Assembly (NCBI GenBank): GCA_018806915.1
Contig: JAGKQI010000105.1
Coordinates: 1,364,001 to 1,428,000 of the forward strand
Source of the DNA: Phytophthora colocasiae
Taxonomy: Eukaryota; Oomycota; Peronosporomycetes; Peronosporales; Peronosporaceae
Length of the DNA stretch: 64,000 nucleotides
Reading direction: 5' to 3'
Positions 1 to 9,314 of this stretch are shown here, piece after piece. A program made the position numbers and the translations under genes. How positions within the stretch are numbered: the stretch's first letter is position 1; every line of letters starts with the position of its first letter. The notes beneath the pieces are model-generated. The model was not told the origin of the DNA. It worked only from the letters and a program-made list of their open reading frames with translations, and ran no database searches.

Positions 1-3000
1 CTGGCAAGATTGTCACCTGATCGTCTCGTTGGTAAAGTCCGATGGCGGGATATAGGGTGCCGTGCTGTGTCAAGCCATCAAAGGCAATGCCCCAGTCGCT
101 ATCTCCAACACCAAACGAAAGCGCCCCGCTATCCGTATTCAGACGGACACGAACAACACTGCCTGTAGTAAACCCGTCTCCATAATCACCGCGGACTTTA
201 CTTCGTGCGTGCCACAGCGCACGAGTTCCGATGAGTCCCCACCCTTGCCGGTCACCACCAACGTAGGTTGCCACGGAAGCATCTCTCGTGCATACACCAA
301 GAAAAATATGACCCTTTTCGCAGCGGTCAAGGCGAACACCCCATTCGTGAATTCCGGTGTTAGGAGGACAACCAGTTGTGGCCATGACCATTCCCCATTG
401 TTTAGCTGTGTATTGCTTCGCCGTTCGGTTCCCGTCGGAAAGGGTCATCGTTTCAGCACATCTTGAGGAATCAAACTCCAAGGCGGGGGGTTCATCACCA
501 CGAGAGCTACCGAGCCTTTGAAGCATCAAGTCTTGAAGTGACCGAAGCAGGACAATTCTAGCACTCAAAGTTGGTGGTCGAGAAGAATCATCTTTTTCGA
601 GCAACGGTAGTAGCGGTGCGTGCACCAATTCATAACTGTCTGTAAACGAAAAGTTGTGCCACCCTGGAGACAAAATACTCTCGCGTAGTAAATCAATAAG
701 ACTGGGCAAGCGATTAATGCATTCTAGAGCCTCCGCCTTTTGCTTGCGCCCCATATCCCACATTTCATCGTATGCATTTGCCAACGTGTCAGCGTTCAGC
801 GTATCATCGCTTGAGCCACCGCTGGAAGTTTCCATCGTCGTATCCAAAAGACCAGGAGGGCCATGCCCCGTAATATAGTCAAAGAGGCAGCGGGCACTGA
901 GGGACCCGGAGTCGAGAGAAGCACGAATAACGGCAGGACTCCACTTTGCTTTAATTTTTCCAGTCTTTGAGGCGGCGTTTTGAAGCGCTCCGTCATCGAT
1001 TGGTTTCACGCTTGATTCACTCTCACCTTCATCTTTTTTTTCGTGCTGAGTACTGGCGTCGTGCTCAATAACATCCACACAGGTGGGGACAAAGAGTTGC
1101 GCCGTATCAGGCAGCGACAATCGAGCGCACAAAAGGTCTAGCTGGTGAAATTTCCACTCAACATTTTGCTCGCCACTTCGAGCTAGCTTTAAACACTCTG
1201 CCAGCTTTGATGTCAGTATCAGATGCCGCTCATGCTGTCCATCATAGAAAATAGCGAAAGCTCGTATCCACGCCGCGATTGCTTGTTCTCGAACCCGAAT
1301 AGAATAGTACGATGCGGCATTTTGCACGTCTGCAGGAGAGCAAGATGTCTGGCTCGAAAATATGATTGCGCCGATCGCATCTGTATCTGTTCCCGTTTGG
1401 GGCAGACTCTCAGCAGCGATATAATTAACGACAAGAGACTTTAAGCTCTCCAAGAGCGGGTTACCGCTTTCACCCCCGCCGTCATTTCGCTTGTTGTTCA
1501 GCTTAGAGATTTGCCCCAGACCAACCGATGCCGGGGCAATACCCATCACTTCGACATGAAAAAAGTGTACTTCTAACACACGAAACAGAGAAAGAAGCGA
1601 GGATGCCGAAAACAAGCGCCATTTCGCAACCCAATTTGGGTCGTCAGACCATTGCGAATGCGGAGTGGCTGTAGAGTGCACATCCTTCAATAAAGAATTC
1701 AGGAGCATAAACGTCAGTGGATGCGGCTGCACAGGTGACTTGTTGGGAAGAACACCTTGCTGGCACGATTCCAGGTACTCCATGCAGGTCTTAGTGATTT
1801 TGGCTACCAGTGCCACCACAACAGTAGCTCCGTCAACGTCGGTGATGGAATCACCAGGGAGTCTAAAGGGACCAAGCTCCAACAGCTCCTCAGCAGAAAA
1901 CTTGGGCGGGCGGGTTTTCACGATAGAGGCCTCGTTTTGATCCGCCACCACTCTGTCTGGTTCACCCTTAACCTTTGAGGATGGTGGGGCATCGCCTAAT
2001 GCAATTTGATCCCGCAGGTTTACTTCAGGCGAGAGTGACAAAGCAATAGCACGGGCCATTAGCGCATCTTCATCAACACCTTCACCGCCAATACTGTCCT
2101 CTCCTTGATCCTCGTCGTCGTCGTCATCATCACCATCAACTCTATCGTCACCAAATCGGCTCAGCCGAGCACGCAGCCTTGCAATAGATCCACTATCTGA
2201 ATCCAAATCCATTTCAGCTGAAGCCCCCATAACGACACTCTGCAAATCTGACTCAAAGTCCCCTTCCGTGCTGTCGAGTGCACTAGTTTCTGCCATGGTC
2301 TGGTCCGCCTTCGTCGGTGTTGTGACTTCTTTCGTCGTTGTTGCAGCTGACTTTTTGGGATTGTATTCGGGCGCTTTCTCTCCTCGCAACACTCGCAGGT
2401 GTGACGCAAGCGGAAACGTCGGTGGCATCGACTTGTTAGCCTTATTTTGTTGCTCTAAGAACGAAAGTACCAGCTTCGCAGCCAGCATTAATCCCTGCAA
2501 CGAGCCTTCTGCAATGCTCTTCGCCACAAATTTACTGATGTTGAGTCTCATGTCATCCTCATTCAATGGCTCTGCCGCCAGGTCCAAGGTCAACATACCA
2601 GCTCCAAGGTTGGTCTGTGAGGGCTGCTTCTCTTTGCGCTCCCTGTCCTTCCGCTTCTTCTTCTTCTTCTTGTCCTTTTTAGGATCAACACCAGTAACGA
2701 GTGGGTGGCACAAAATCGCGCCGTACAAGGCCGGATCCTGCTCTCGGATCTGACTCAGCATAACGTTGTACACTCTATTGTCCACTTTCTCCTTGAGTAA
2801 CTTTCTGTGGAGCTTGGCCATCTGTCTTTCGGGGTCCTGAGCGTCCTCTTGGGTGTCTTCTTCATCGTCCACGTCTTCTTTATCCTCATCTCTCTCACTC
2901 TCTGCCTCCTTGTCCTTGGCCTTGGCCTCGTGGAAATCTCGGCCACCACCCAGAGCGAATTCGATGTCCGATTTAGCCTCCATAAAGAAGCGCGTGAGCT

Positions 3001-3316
3001 CTTCAACGCGCTGGCGACGTGCGGCATCGGCGCTGAGCAGTTCGTCCTGCTTGGAGGCCTGACTAGTCTTGTGTTGTGTCTCAGTGTCTCGATCGGGAGC
3101 TCGCTCAAGCTTAACTGGCTCTGCACGGCCATTGGAGGCGAAGAACTGCAGCGATTCGACCGTCAAGACGTTGCTGCGGTCGCTACAGAGCGCCGCCAGC
3201 TCCGTCATAAGACGTGCGTAGCGGCTGTCCAGCGAGTCCTTCTCCGCACTCTCCTGCAGCTCATGCAGCACGCTGGCCTGTCGCAGCAGACGCGTCTGCT
3301 TGCTGCGCGTGCTCAT
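1..3316 (-). CDS. Large SPRY-domain protein, N-terminal 1105 codons (runs off left edge)
   Basis: The minus strand is open without a stop from the ATG at 3316-3314 to base 1, so at least 1105 residues are encoded and the C-terminus lies outside the window. Residues 1-180 are charged and helical. An acidic stretch is followed by a lysine-rich run near residue 220. Near residue 415, after a poly-Asp run, lies DEDALMARAIALSLSPE, which fits the ubiquitin-interacting motif pattern (acidic cluster, Ala, three residues, Ser). The last 180 residues look like a SPRY/B30.2 domain (a GTLYPAIGLY-type strand close to the edge). A SPRY domain plus a UIM-like motif in a very long protein suggests a HECT- or RING-type ubiquitin ligase, but no ligase domain is visible here, so that is inference. 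No intron was needed. It is divergently arranged with the gene at 3541. Confidence 0.8.
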   Translation of the reverse strand, partial: MSTRSKQTRLLRQASVLHELQESAEKDSLDSRYARLMTELAALCSDRSNVLTVESLQFFASNGRAEPVKLERAPDRDTETQHKTSQASKQDELLSADAARRQRVEELTRFFMEAKSDIEFALGGGRDFHEAKAKDKEAESERDEDKEDVDDEEDTQEDAQDPERQMAKLHRKLLKEKVDNRVYNVMLSQIREQDPALYGAILCHPLVTGVDPKKDKKKKKKRKDRERKEKQPSQTNLGAGMLTLDLAAEPLNEDDMRLNISKFVAKSIAEGSLQGLMLAAKLVLSFLEQQNKANKSMPPTFPLASHLRVLRGEKAPEYNPKKSAATTTKEVTTPTKADQTMAETSALDSTEGDFESDLQSVVMGASAEMDLDSDSGSIARLRARLSRFGDDRVDGDDDDDDEDQGEDSIGGEGVDEDALMARAIALSLSPEVNLRDQIALGDAPPSSKVKGEPDRVVADQNEASIVKTRPPKFSAEELLELGPFRLPGDSITDVDGATVVVALVAKITKTCMEYLESCQQGVLPNKSPVQPHPLTFMLLNSLLKDVHSTATPHSQWSDDPNWVAKWRLFSASSLLSLFRVLEVHFFHVEVMGIAPASVGLGQISKLNNKRNDGGGESGNPLLESLKSLVVNYIAAESLPQTGTDTDAIGAIIFSSQTSCSPADVQNAASYYSIRVREQAIAAWIRAFAIFYDGQHERHLILTSKLAECLKLARSGEQNVEWKFHQLDLLCARLSLPDTAQLFVPTCVDVIEHDASTQHEKKDEGESESSVKPIDDGALQNAASKTGKIKAKWSPAVIRASLDSGSLSARCLFDYITGHGPPGLLDTTMETSSGGSSDDTLNADTLANAYDEMWDMGRKQKAEALECINRLPSLIDLLRESILSPGWHNFSFTDSYELVHAPLLPLLEKDDSSRPPTLSARIVLLRSLQDLMLQRLGSSRGDEPPALEFDSSRCAETMTLSDGNRTAKQYTAKQWGMVMATTGCPPNTGIHEWGVRLDRCEKGHIFLGVCTRDASVATYVGGDRQGWGLIGTRALWHARSKVRGDYGDGFTTGSVVRVRLNTDSGALSFGVGDSDWGIAFDGLTQHGTLYPAIGLYQRDDQVTILP

Positions 3317-3540
3317 CAGCGCCCTTGGTCTCTTCCTTGCCAGATCAAAAGTAAATAAGGAGTGATGGTCACTTCTTGTTCTCTTGCGGCTTCTCTGAAT
3401 TGACCTTCCCCCTTTTTGCTTACGATCTTTCGATCAGTACAGTGGGAATTGTACTAATTACGACAGATGGACGCTTGAAGTGGCTGACGAATCACAGCTG
3501 GCGATCAGATCTGAGCGCACGAAGAGGAGTGGGGCGATAA
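3317..3540. promoter_or_regulatory. Divergent promoter region with an oomycete-like initiator
   Basis: This 224-bp gap separates two divergent genes and must hold both start regions. On the minus strand TCACTCCTTATTT (3365-3353), about 37 nt upstream of the ATG at 3316, resembles the known oomycete initiator (TCATTCC-like core followed by a T-rich flank). No clear counterpart was found for the plus-strand gene. Transcription starts are not proven. Confidence 0.4.
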
Positions 3541-4109
3541 ATGGAGAGGGACCATAGTGACGAGGATGTCTGGAGCAGCTTCGACAAGAGCGTCGCGTAT
3601 ATGAAGGAAGTGGCAGCACTGTATGAGTCGGCGTTTGGCTGCAAAGGCGACGGCCAGACCTCTTCAACCAGCAAGAAAACCGTGACAAAGTCACATCTGG
3701 ATGAAGCGCACAATCAGGCGCAGCAAGCACTCGAGCTGCTGGCCTCGAATTTGTTAAACGCGTCCATGACGATCGTCAATTCCATTGAGAAGCAGGTGAG
3801 TAGGGAGATGCATGAGTGCCATATTGGGTGTACTTGCTGATTGCCGGTTTGTTGGGTTGGCAACAGGAGAGCGACGCGGAGCAATTGGCGAACAAAGTAT
3901 CTGCTATAAGGCAAAAGATACAAGATCGCCAAGCGATGTTGGATCACGAAGCTATCTGCAACTTTTACTCGTCGTGTAAGACTACATGTACCAAGACAAT
4001 TGTGACGAATCCAACTCAACAGCTCACGGTACACGAGAGCGAACAACCGCGACGCTTAAGGTTGGCGATCCAGCGAGAGGATGATACATCCTCACGCCTT
4101 TGCTTGTAA
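3541..4109 (+). CDS. Small two-exon helical protein, function unknown (165 aa)
   Basis: Exon 1 is 3541-3795 and exon 2 is 3867-4109. The intron 3796-3866 (71 nt) begins GTGAGT and ends CAACAG, and both exons are in frame across it (85 + 80 codons). The protein begins MERDHSDEDVW and has an N-terminal helix, a Ser/Thr/Lys linker, and then long heptad-like helices (residues about 55-120) that predict a coiled coil. There is no signal peptide or membrane segment. The length and all-helical layout would suit a small subunit of a larger complex, such as a Mediator or BLOC-type subunit, but I see no diagnostic motif and assign no function. Reading through the intron would give a stop at 3838-3840, which supports the spliced model. 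Confidence 0.7.
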
Positions 4110-4248
4110 AAACACCTCATCAACTGTTGGAATTATCATAAGTAACGAACCTAGTTCTCGTGGAATCATTCTCGCAAACTGTTGGGATGGATAACCATCC
4201 GCCAATTTCCCAAGAAACTAGAAAATTTGTCGTAGATTCACCCTACCA

Positions 4249-5404
4249 CTACACCTTAGTTTTTGGGCTAGCAACTCTGACAACCGTTGTTTCCATGACC
4301 TTGGACTTGCGTCTTGAATGTGGTACTGCTGGTGCAGACTGTCGACGTATATCCCTCCGAGCAGGGGTTAACGTTCGCTTTAATGCAGCGATCTGGATCA
4401 TTCCTTCTTGTGAAATCTCGTCTTCGGGACTACCAGCGTTCATGTTACCTGCACTAGGAACAAGCGTGCGCCGCGATCGGTGGGTGAAAGGCTTGAATCC
4501 AGATCCTCGCCCATACCAGCTGGACTCGACTGGTTTGGCCTGCAATTGCTTCCCCAGGTCGTCCTCCATCGAAGTGAGCAAGTTCGAGCTGGTCTGTCGA
4601 GAGATCAATGTCACCTCTTTCACGTGGTCCCAGTTCAGAGCAGCAACATTTAATGAGCCACGCTTTTCAGTTGCGCGGGACCAAAAGCGTTTCCCTAAGA
4701 TTTTCCGTTGGATCTCCATTTGTAATTCGAATGCAGGAAAAAGCAACATCGGATGCCTCACAGCAAACTCTTGAAACAGATTAGCTGAAAGTCGGTTGTT
4801 AGGCGTGTTCGCCATAATGTTGTCGAGCTTTTCCACAATTTTGATGGCGTTTGGGCTCGTGTCCCAACCGCCTCCCCAAACTTCGCGCACGCATCGGACG
4901 ACTTCTTCGTGCTCGATCTCACCACTACCATCTACATCGTACAAGTCAAATGCGAACCGAACAAGACTGGCGTGATTGAACGAGCAGTAGTTCCACACAG
5001 CCAGAACAAACTCGATGAAATCCACTTCACCGCTACCGTTCCGATCCATGACGGAGAATGCTTTCTCTGAGAAGCGACTGCGATTTAGATCTGGATCAAT
5101 TCGAAGCAGAGTCAGTCAGGAGTTAATGAAGCTGACAGTGAAAACTTTACGAACCGATGTAGTCGAAGAACTCCATCATGTTGATTTCACCGGATTTATC
5201 TGCCGAATGCGACGTTTGCTTCGTCAGAAAACTATGCAACGAGTTAAACTTTAATTTTTACACACCTTTGTCCATAGCGGAGAAGATCTGGTGAAGCGCA
5301 AATAAATGTTTGTGATCGAGTCCGAGGCCCCGGAGAGTTTGGAGGAGAGTCTCATTGAGATGTAGAGCTTTGTTGAAGGCTTTCTCTTTCGAGTGCGAAG
5401 TCAT
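4249..5404 (-). CDS. EF-hand calcium-binding protein (341 aa, three exons)
   Basis: Exons on the minus strand are 5404-5266, 5199-5155 and 5090-4249. The introns (66 and 64 nt) both begin GT and end CAG. The splices rebuild three 12-residue EF-hand loops with Asp/Asn/Ser at positions 1, 3 and 5 and Glu at 12: residues 45-56 (DKDKSGEINMME), 77-88 (DRNGSGEVDFIE) and 113-124 (DVDGSGEIEHEE). The first loop is created only by joining exons 1 and 2. The C-terminal 200 residues are basic and serine-rich without a recognised domain. I chose the MTSHSKEK start at 5404. An in-frame ATG 60 nt upstream (5464) is possible but less protein-like. The family binds Ca2+ as a sensor, and the target here is unknown. 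It is convergent with the gene at 3541-4109. Confidence 0.8.
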
Positions 5405-6327
5405 CGCGAATATATTTCCCATGCCATGAGGAAGCAAGCACACTGTCGCCGCGATATTTTGCAAATGGACGCCGGCCTCGACCGATATTTTTACCTTGCG
5501 TTCTTACCTGGACATTGTCCAGTGGCCATGCTGCTGCACCAACAGCAACCTCAAGTACAAAGGTTCTGGACGGATATACCCATCGCATATGAGTTAACGC
5601 TTTGCGCGCCGTTTCAATATCAAATCTAACAGGATCTTCACGGGTCTAAACCCGTGGGTATATTCAATATCGTAGTTTTTTACCCGCTGGAACGAGTGGT
5701 CCGCAACATTCCCAACAAGTTGCCTTCAGTGTCACTTTCAGATTTGACAGCCAAGTGGGCAGGCATCAGTGGAGACTTCTTGACGTGGGCGGGTGGACCC
5801 TATCGATCGATCGGTGCTTCTGAGGATGAAAAAATACACTTAGCTGTCGAGAAGTCTTCGGACGTCGATGTGGCGCTAACTAAACTCTAATTTTTTCCTG
5901 AAGAACACGAAGACTGTATGAATGTTGCTGTGTATTAGATGCTGTTGCTAACGGGGTTCCGGTGAGGATAAACGTACCACCACACTGATCTATACGATGA
6001 GAAATCTTCCATAGAAATCAAACTTTTACTGAGGAACCCCATCTAATAGATTGTTGTAGCTAGGGAGCTGTAGTAATATACTGCCCACTTGAGTTTCAAG
6101 CAGCTTTTCTTAAGATTCTTTGCCAGTTGTGACCATGTGAAGCTGAGTCGGTTCTTGCTAACGAGAAGCAGAAGCTCCAATCTTTTCCGCTGCAATCGGC
6201 GTAATCCTGGACGAATCCTCCAAACGGTTAAAAGTCTCCACGTAAAGTTGAACATGCGAAACGGTCCACACAACGTTCACATCGTAACTTACGAGCTTTG
6301 AACTAACTTCTAGCAACGTCCAGACCC
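5405..6327. repeat. Intergenic region; from about 5695 the left flank of repeat unit 1 (copy at 45226-46150)
   Basis: Bases 5405-5690 are the upstream side of the EF-hand gene, with a small hairpin (CACGGG...CCCGTG) near 5640-5657. From about 5695 (GTGGTCCGCAACAT) to the methyltransferase start the sequence matches 45226-46150 with small indels, so it belongs to the segmentally repeated unit. The 78-codon reading frame at 5654-5890 is not preserved in the second copy and I do not call it a gene. Confidence 0.65.
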
Positions 6328-7159
6328 ATGACCAAGCACGAGGAGATCAAGACCATGAAGCTTTATCATCATCTGGACCGCATCGAGCGTCGTCTGGAAG
6401 AATTGGGCTACACCAGCGAGTCGAGAGTGGACCCGGAACGATTGTCCACTCTCGACTCGCTTCACTTCTTCGGAGACGAACCGATCTGCCGTATCATGGA
6501 ACTACTGGAAGAGTCTCCAGGGGAGAAGAAGGTGCTGGACATCGGCACGGGCTTTGGAGGCACAGCCCGACTGCTAGCGCATCGAAGTGGTTGCAAAGTG
6601 GACGCTTTGGAGTTGCAACCGGACATGAGCGAGGCAGGCCGAGAACTCACGCGACGTTGCGGACTCGACGACCAAGTCGCCCATCTCAACGGAGACTTTT
6701 TGGAGCTATCCGTGCAAGAGAATGAGTACGACGCAGTGGTGGGTTTGCTTTGCTTCCTACACATCGGCCAGTGGCGTCAGCTTTTCCAGCGCTGCTTTGA
6801 CAGTCTTAAACCCGGCGGGTTCTTGTACGTGGACGACTTCTTCATCCGCGGAAACGACTTGACTAAAGATGAGGGCCACACGCTCAAGAAGGATATTTAC
6901 TGCTCTGGTTTACTACGCAAAGACGAGATCTGTGCGATACTGAGCGCAAGCGCTCAGTATCGCACAGATCTCTTAGTCGTTACTAACGACTAAGTGGGGG
7001 CCCTATTTGACAGATCGAGCGGCCCAATACCATGCAGCTTTCGCTCGTGACGGCGAGGCGGCAGCTCGAGGCCTCGATCAATTCTACTCTTGCGTGGCAC
7101 AACTCTTCCAGGCTGGAAATGTCGGAGGCTATACACTCGTCGTTCGTAAACCGCTTTGA
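6328..7159 (+). pseudogene. SAM-dependent methyltransferase, C-terminus broken by palindromic insertion
   Basis: Residues 1-200 form a class I methyltransferase of the small-molecule or sterol/sarcosine type. The glycine-rich SAM-binding motif I (VLDIGTGFGG) is at about residues 69-78, the acidic motif II residue lies in VDALELQ, and a post-motif III LKPGGFLYVDD loop is present. The frame is then disrupted: two adjacent palindromes (6925-6994) create a stop at 6991-6993. The expected C-terminal residues (YLTDRAAQYHAAF to VVRKPL, stop at 7157-7159) lie downstream in another frame. A 221-residue truncated protein could still be made but would lack the substrate-binding C-terminus. The substrate is unknown. 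The equivalent gene in unit 3 is deleted except for its first 50 bases. Confidence 0.8.
6925..6994. repeat. Two adjacent near-perfect palindromes inside the methyltransferase gene
   Basis: The first palindrome has 23-nt arms (6925-6947 and 6950-6972) around a 2-nt AA spacer. The second has 11-nt arms (6972-6982 and 6984-6994) around a single base and shares one base with the first. Both arms are perfect. They sit where coding sequence has been lost and look like copy-back (template-switch) insertions rather than a selected hairpin. Confidence 0.85.
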
Positions 7160-7600
7160 TATTCAGTTTTGCTGTGCTCAGCTCCTGTAGTAGCTACACT
7201 TAAGATTCTGGCATATGGGATCCAACCCTTGGTAGCCAATTCACTTATACACATGCAACCATTTTCAAACTTATCCATATTACCCCTTACAGCCACGGTG
7301 CTGGAGTGTCTTCTTCTTCGTCAAGCCCCCTCCCCGAGGTTGTAAAAGAGGATACAGACTGTATTGAAATCGGCAACGAATGCAAATATTACAACATGCC
7401 ATACACTAGCCCGGAAGCAACGTCAAGGTGCCCATTCTTGGCAGCAACGTAGATCAAATGGGTCCGACATCTCATCAACGTCGACACCTGGATTTCTTCA
7501 CTTCCTCATGCCACCACATGGACTTCATTCAAAGTTTAGATGCACTACAGGTACAAACGCACAGTTATTGGTTTTGAGAAATCTCTTTTTGTGTGTGAAT
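7160..7600. other. Intergenic part of unit 1, no gene seen
   Basis: This stretch lies between the methyltransferase and the effector 3' end. It is shared with unit 3 (46190-46415, and inverted at 49546-49678) and in part with unit 2 (26150-26330). It marks the ancestral junction that was later broken by inversion in unit 3. No coding signal or RNA gene was recognised. Confidence 0.6.
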
Positions 7601-7806
7601 CTACGACAATTCGTTTAGCTTCTTAGTAAACCGCTCAACCCAGACATTTGAGGACGGCACATGACCGATCCACCGTTTGAGATATGCAACAGTTATGCTC
7701 TCGTCTACCCATTTGCCGACCAGCGCGTTTCCCAAGTTTTCAGCCAATTTCTTTGTTGAGGGGACCTTCTCCGCTTCATTCAGAATCTGTAGTAGGTTGA
7801 GGTCTA

Positions 7807-8060
7807 CACTCCGCGCCAGGATAGATCGGCCACCCACGTTGCTGGCCGTAACTCAGTCAATTTTAGGAGTTGGAGCCTGCTATTTAGATATGTTTTGCAG
7901 CTATTTTTGACTAAAGCGGTGTTTGTGCTAACGAGCTGGATATTGCAATTCATCGGGTGGCTAGCATACAGAGGAGCACTTTTGGCACCACGACAGGTTA
8001 GATCGGCCGCCAACACAATACAAATCTCAAATCAAATGTGACTAAATGATTGCATATCAA
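7807..8060. repeat. Left terminal inverted repeat of the Tc1 element
   Basis: This 254-bp arm is the perfect reverse complement of 8834-9087, as far as reading by eye can tell. Most Tc1 elements have far shorter inverted repeats, so the long arms are notable. Confidence 0.9.
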
Positions 8061-8103
8061 AAGAGTCGATAAAGACGAGTGGTCTGTATTGGTGCTTACT
8101 TGG

Positions 8104-8835
8104 CAAGATACCACGCAAGAAAAAGCCCCACCAACCCCAGAAGAAGCCCCGCCTCACTGATAATGAGCGGGGTAGAATTCAAGGCCTTCGGGAAGCGGGT
8201 GTGAGCGCTCGTAACACTGCACTGCTGACCTCCCGCAGTCGAGACACCGTCGCCCGTGTTGTTGCCCCAGCTCCCACTGCGAAACAAAAGCGCCCAGGCC
8301 CCCCACCTTATCTAACGGATCGTGAAACGCGGCGCCTAGTGCGCGAAGCGTCCAAGGGCAACCTCTCTGCCGCCAAGCTCAAGGCCGAGCTGAAACTCTC
8401 CGTCTCCGTGCGCACCATACAGCGTACCCTTTCCAGGGTAGACTGGATGGTGTACACAAAGATGGAGAACACGTTGCCATTGAAACCGGAGGACATGGCC
8501 GCTCGTAAGGCGTGGGCTCGCACCATGCTAGTGCGGAAAGATAACTCAAGCATTCACGTCTCCAAGCAAACTAAGGTTTTTTACGGAGCAAGCTGTAGAT
8601 GTTCTAGATTGGCCATCAAAGTCACCGGATTTTAATCCCATAGAAAATCTGTGGTCTATTATGAGTAGGACGGTCTATAATAATGGAAAACAGTATGAGG
8701 GTGTAGCAGATTTAACTGTTGCGCTCTTTGAGGCATGGGAATCAATCCCATTAGCTCTACTAAAGTCCCTTATCGAGTCGTTGCCACGTCGATGCGTAGA
8801 AGTAGTTGATAGGAACGGAAACAGGACTCACTATT
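8104..8835 (+). pseudogene. Tc1-type transposase remnant
   Basis: The 5' part (to about 8580) encodes a basic N-terminus, then two helix-turn-helix segments of the Tc3/Tc1 type (GLREAGVSARNTALLTSR and VSVRTIQRTLSR). After a frame change the C-terminal part encodes SPDFNPIENLW, the signature around the third acidic residue of the DDE/D catalytic triad. The segment with the first two catalytic aspartates is deleted, so the protein is dead. No ATG was found at the expected start upstream of 8201. Confidence 0.85.
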
Positions 8836-9087
8836 GATATGCAATCATTTAGTCACATTTGATTTGAGATTTGTATTGTGTTGGCGGCCGATCTAACCTG
8901 TCGTGGTGCCAAAAGTGCTCCTCTGTATGCTAGCCACCCGATGAATTGCAATATCCAGCTCGTTAGCACAAACACCGCTTTAGTCAAAAATAGCTGCAAA
9001 ACATATCTAAATAGCAGGCTCCAACTCCTAAAATTGACTGAGTTACGGCCAGCAACGTGGGTGGCCGATCTATCCTGGCGCGGAGTG
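8834..9087. repeat. Right terminal inverted repeat of the Tc1 element
   Basis: Partner of 7807-8060, ending GGCGCGGAGTG and followed by the TA duplication at 9088-9089. Confidence 0.9.
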
Positions 9088-9314
9088 TATGATGTTATCT
9101 CTGATACTGTCAATCATCGTCGTTTTCTTGTCCGGATATTTCTTGTTGAAGTCGTTCAAGTATTTAACCCACAGCCCGAAATTTGGGTTGGAAAACATTA
9201 TCTCTCGTTCGTTATTGAGACAAGGTCGTCCCGAGGACGAAGAAGCTCGGAAATTTCCTAATGATATTTAACGAAATTAGACGACAAGAGAACAGAAAGC
9301 TAGCAAAAGAAAAG

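Larger units (their letters stand above)
7807..9087 (+). mobile_element. Tc1/mariner-type DNA transposon, internally deleted (1281 bp)
   Basis: Perfect terminal inverted repeats of 254 bp (7807-8060 and 8834-9087) start CACTCCGCGCCAGG. They are flanked by a TA target duplication (7805-7806 and 9088-9089), the hallmark of Tc1/mariner insertion. The interior carries a transposase with its N-terminal helix-turn-helix part and its C-terminus, but the middle is missing, so the copy is non-autonomous. It lies inside the effector gene. The uninterrupted sequence at this site is seen at about 26505-26530 in unit 2. Confidence 0.95.
7601..9219 (-). pseudogene. LWY effector, C-terminal piece (third fragment of the unit 1 copy), split by Tc1
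   Basis: Bases 9219-9090 and then 7804-7601 on the minus strand encode the last part of the LWY effector seen intact at 46902-48896, ending at the same LNELS stop. They join exactly across the Tc1 element when one TA is removed. Upstream the coding sequence stops at 9219, where the Helentron begins, and resumes at 17922. No stop is visible in the two coding pieces. The Copia and Helentron insertions further upstream mean it cannot be expressed as part of a full effector. Confidence 0.85.

Noticed and set aside
2268..2753. 161-codon plus-strand frame antisense to the SPRY gene
   Set aside because: It lies wholly within the open minus-strand frame, is Ser/Phe-rich without motif, and is explained as a shadow.
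5654..5890. 78-codon plus-strand frame upstream of the methyltransferase
   Set aside because: The duplicated copy at 45226-45605 does not keep the frame.
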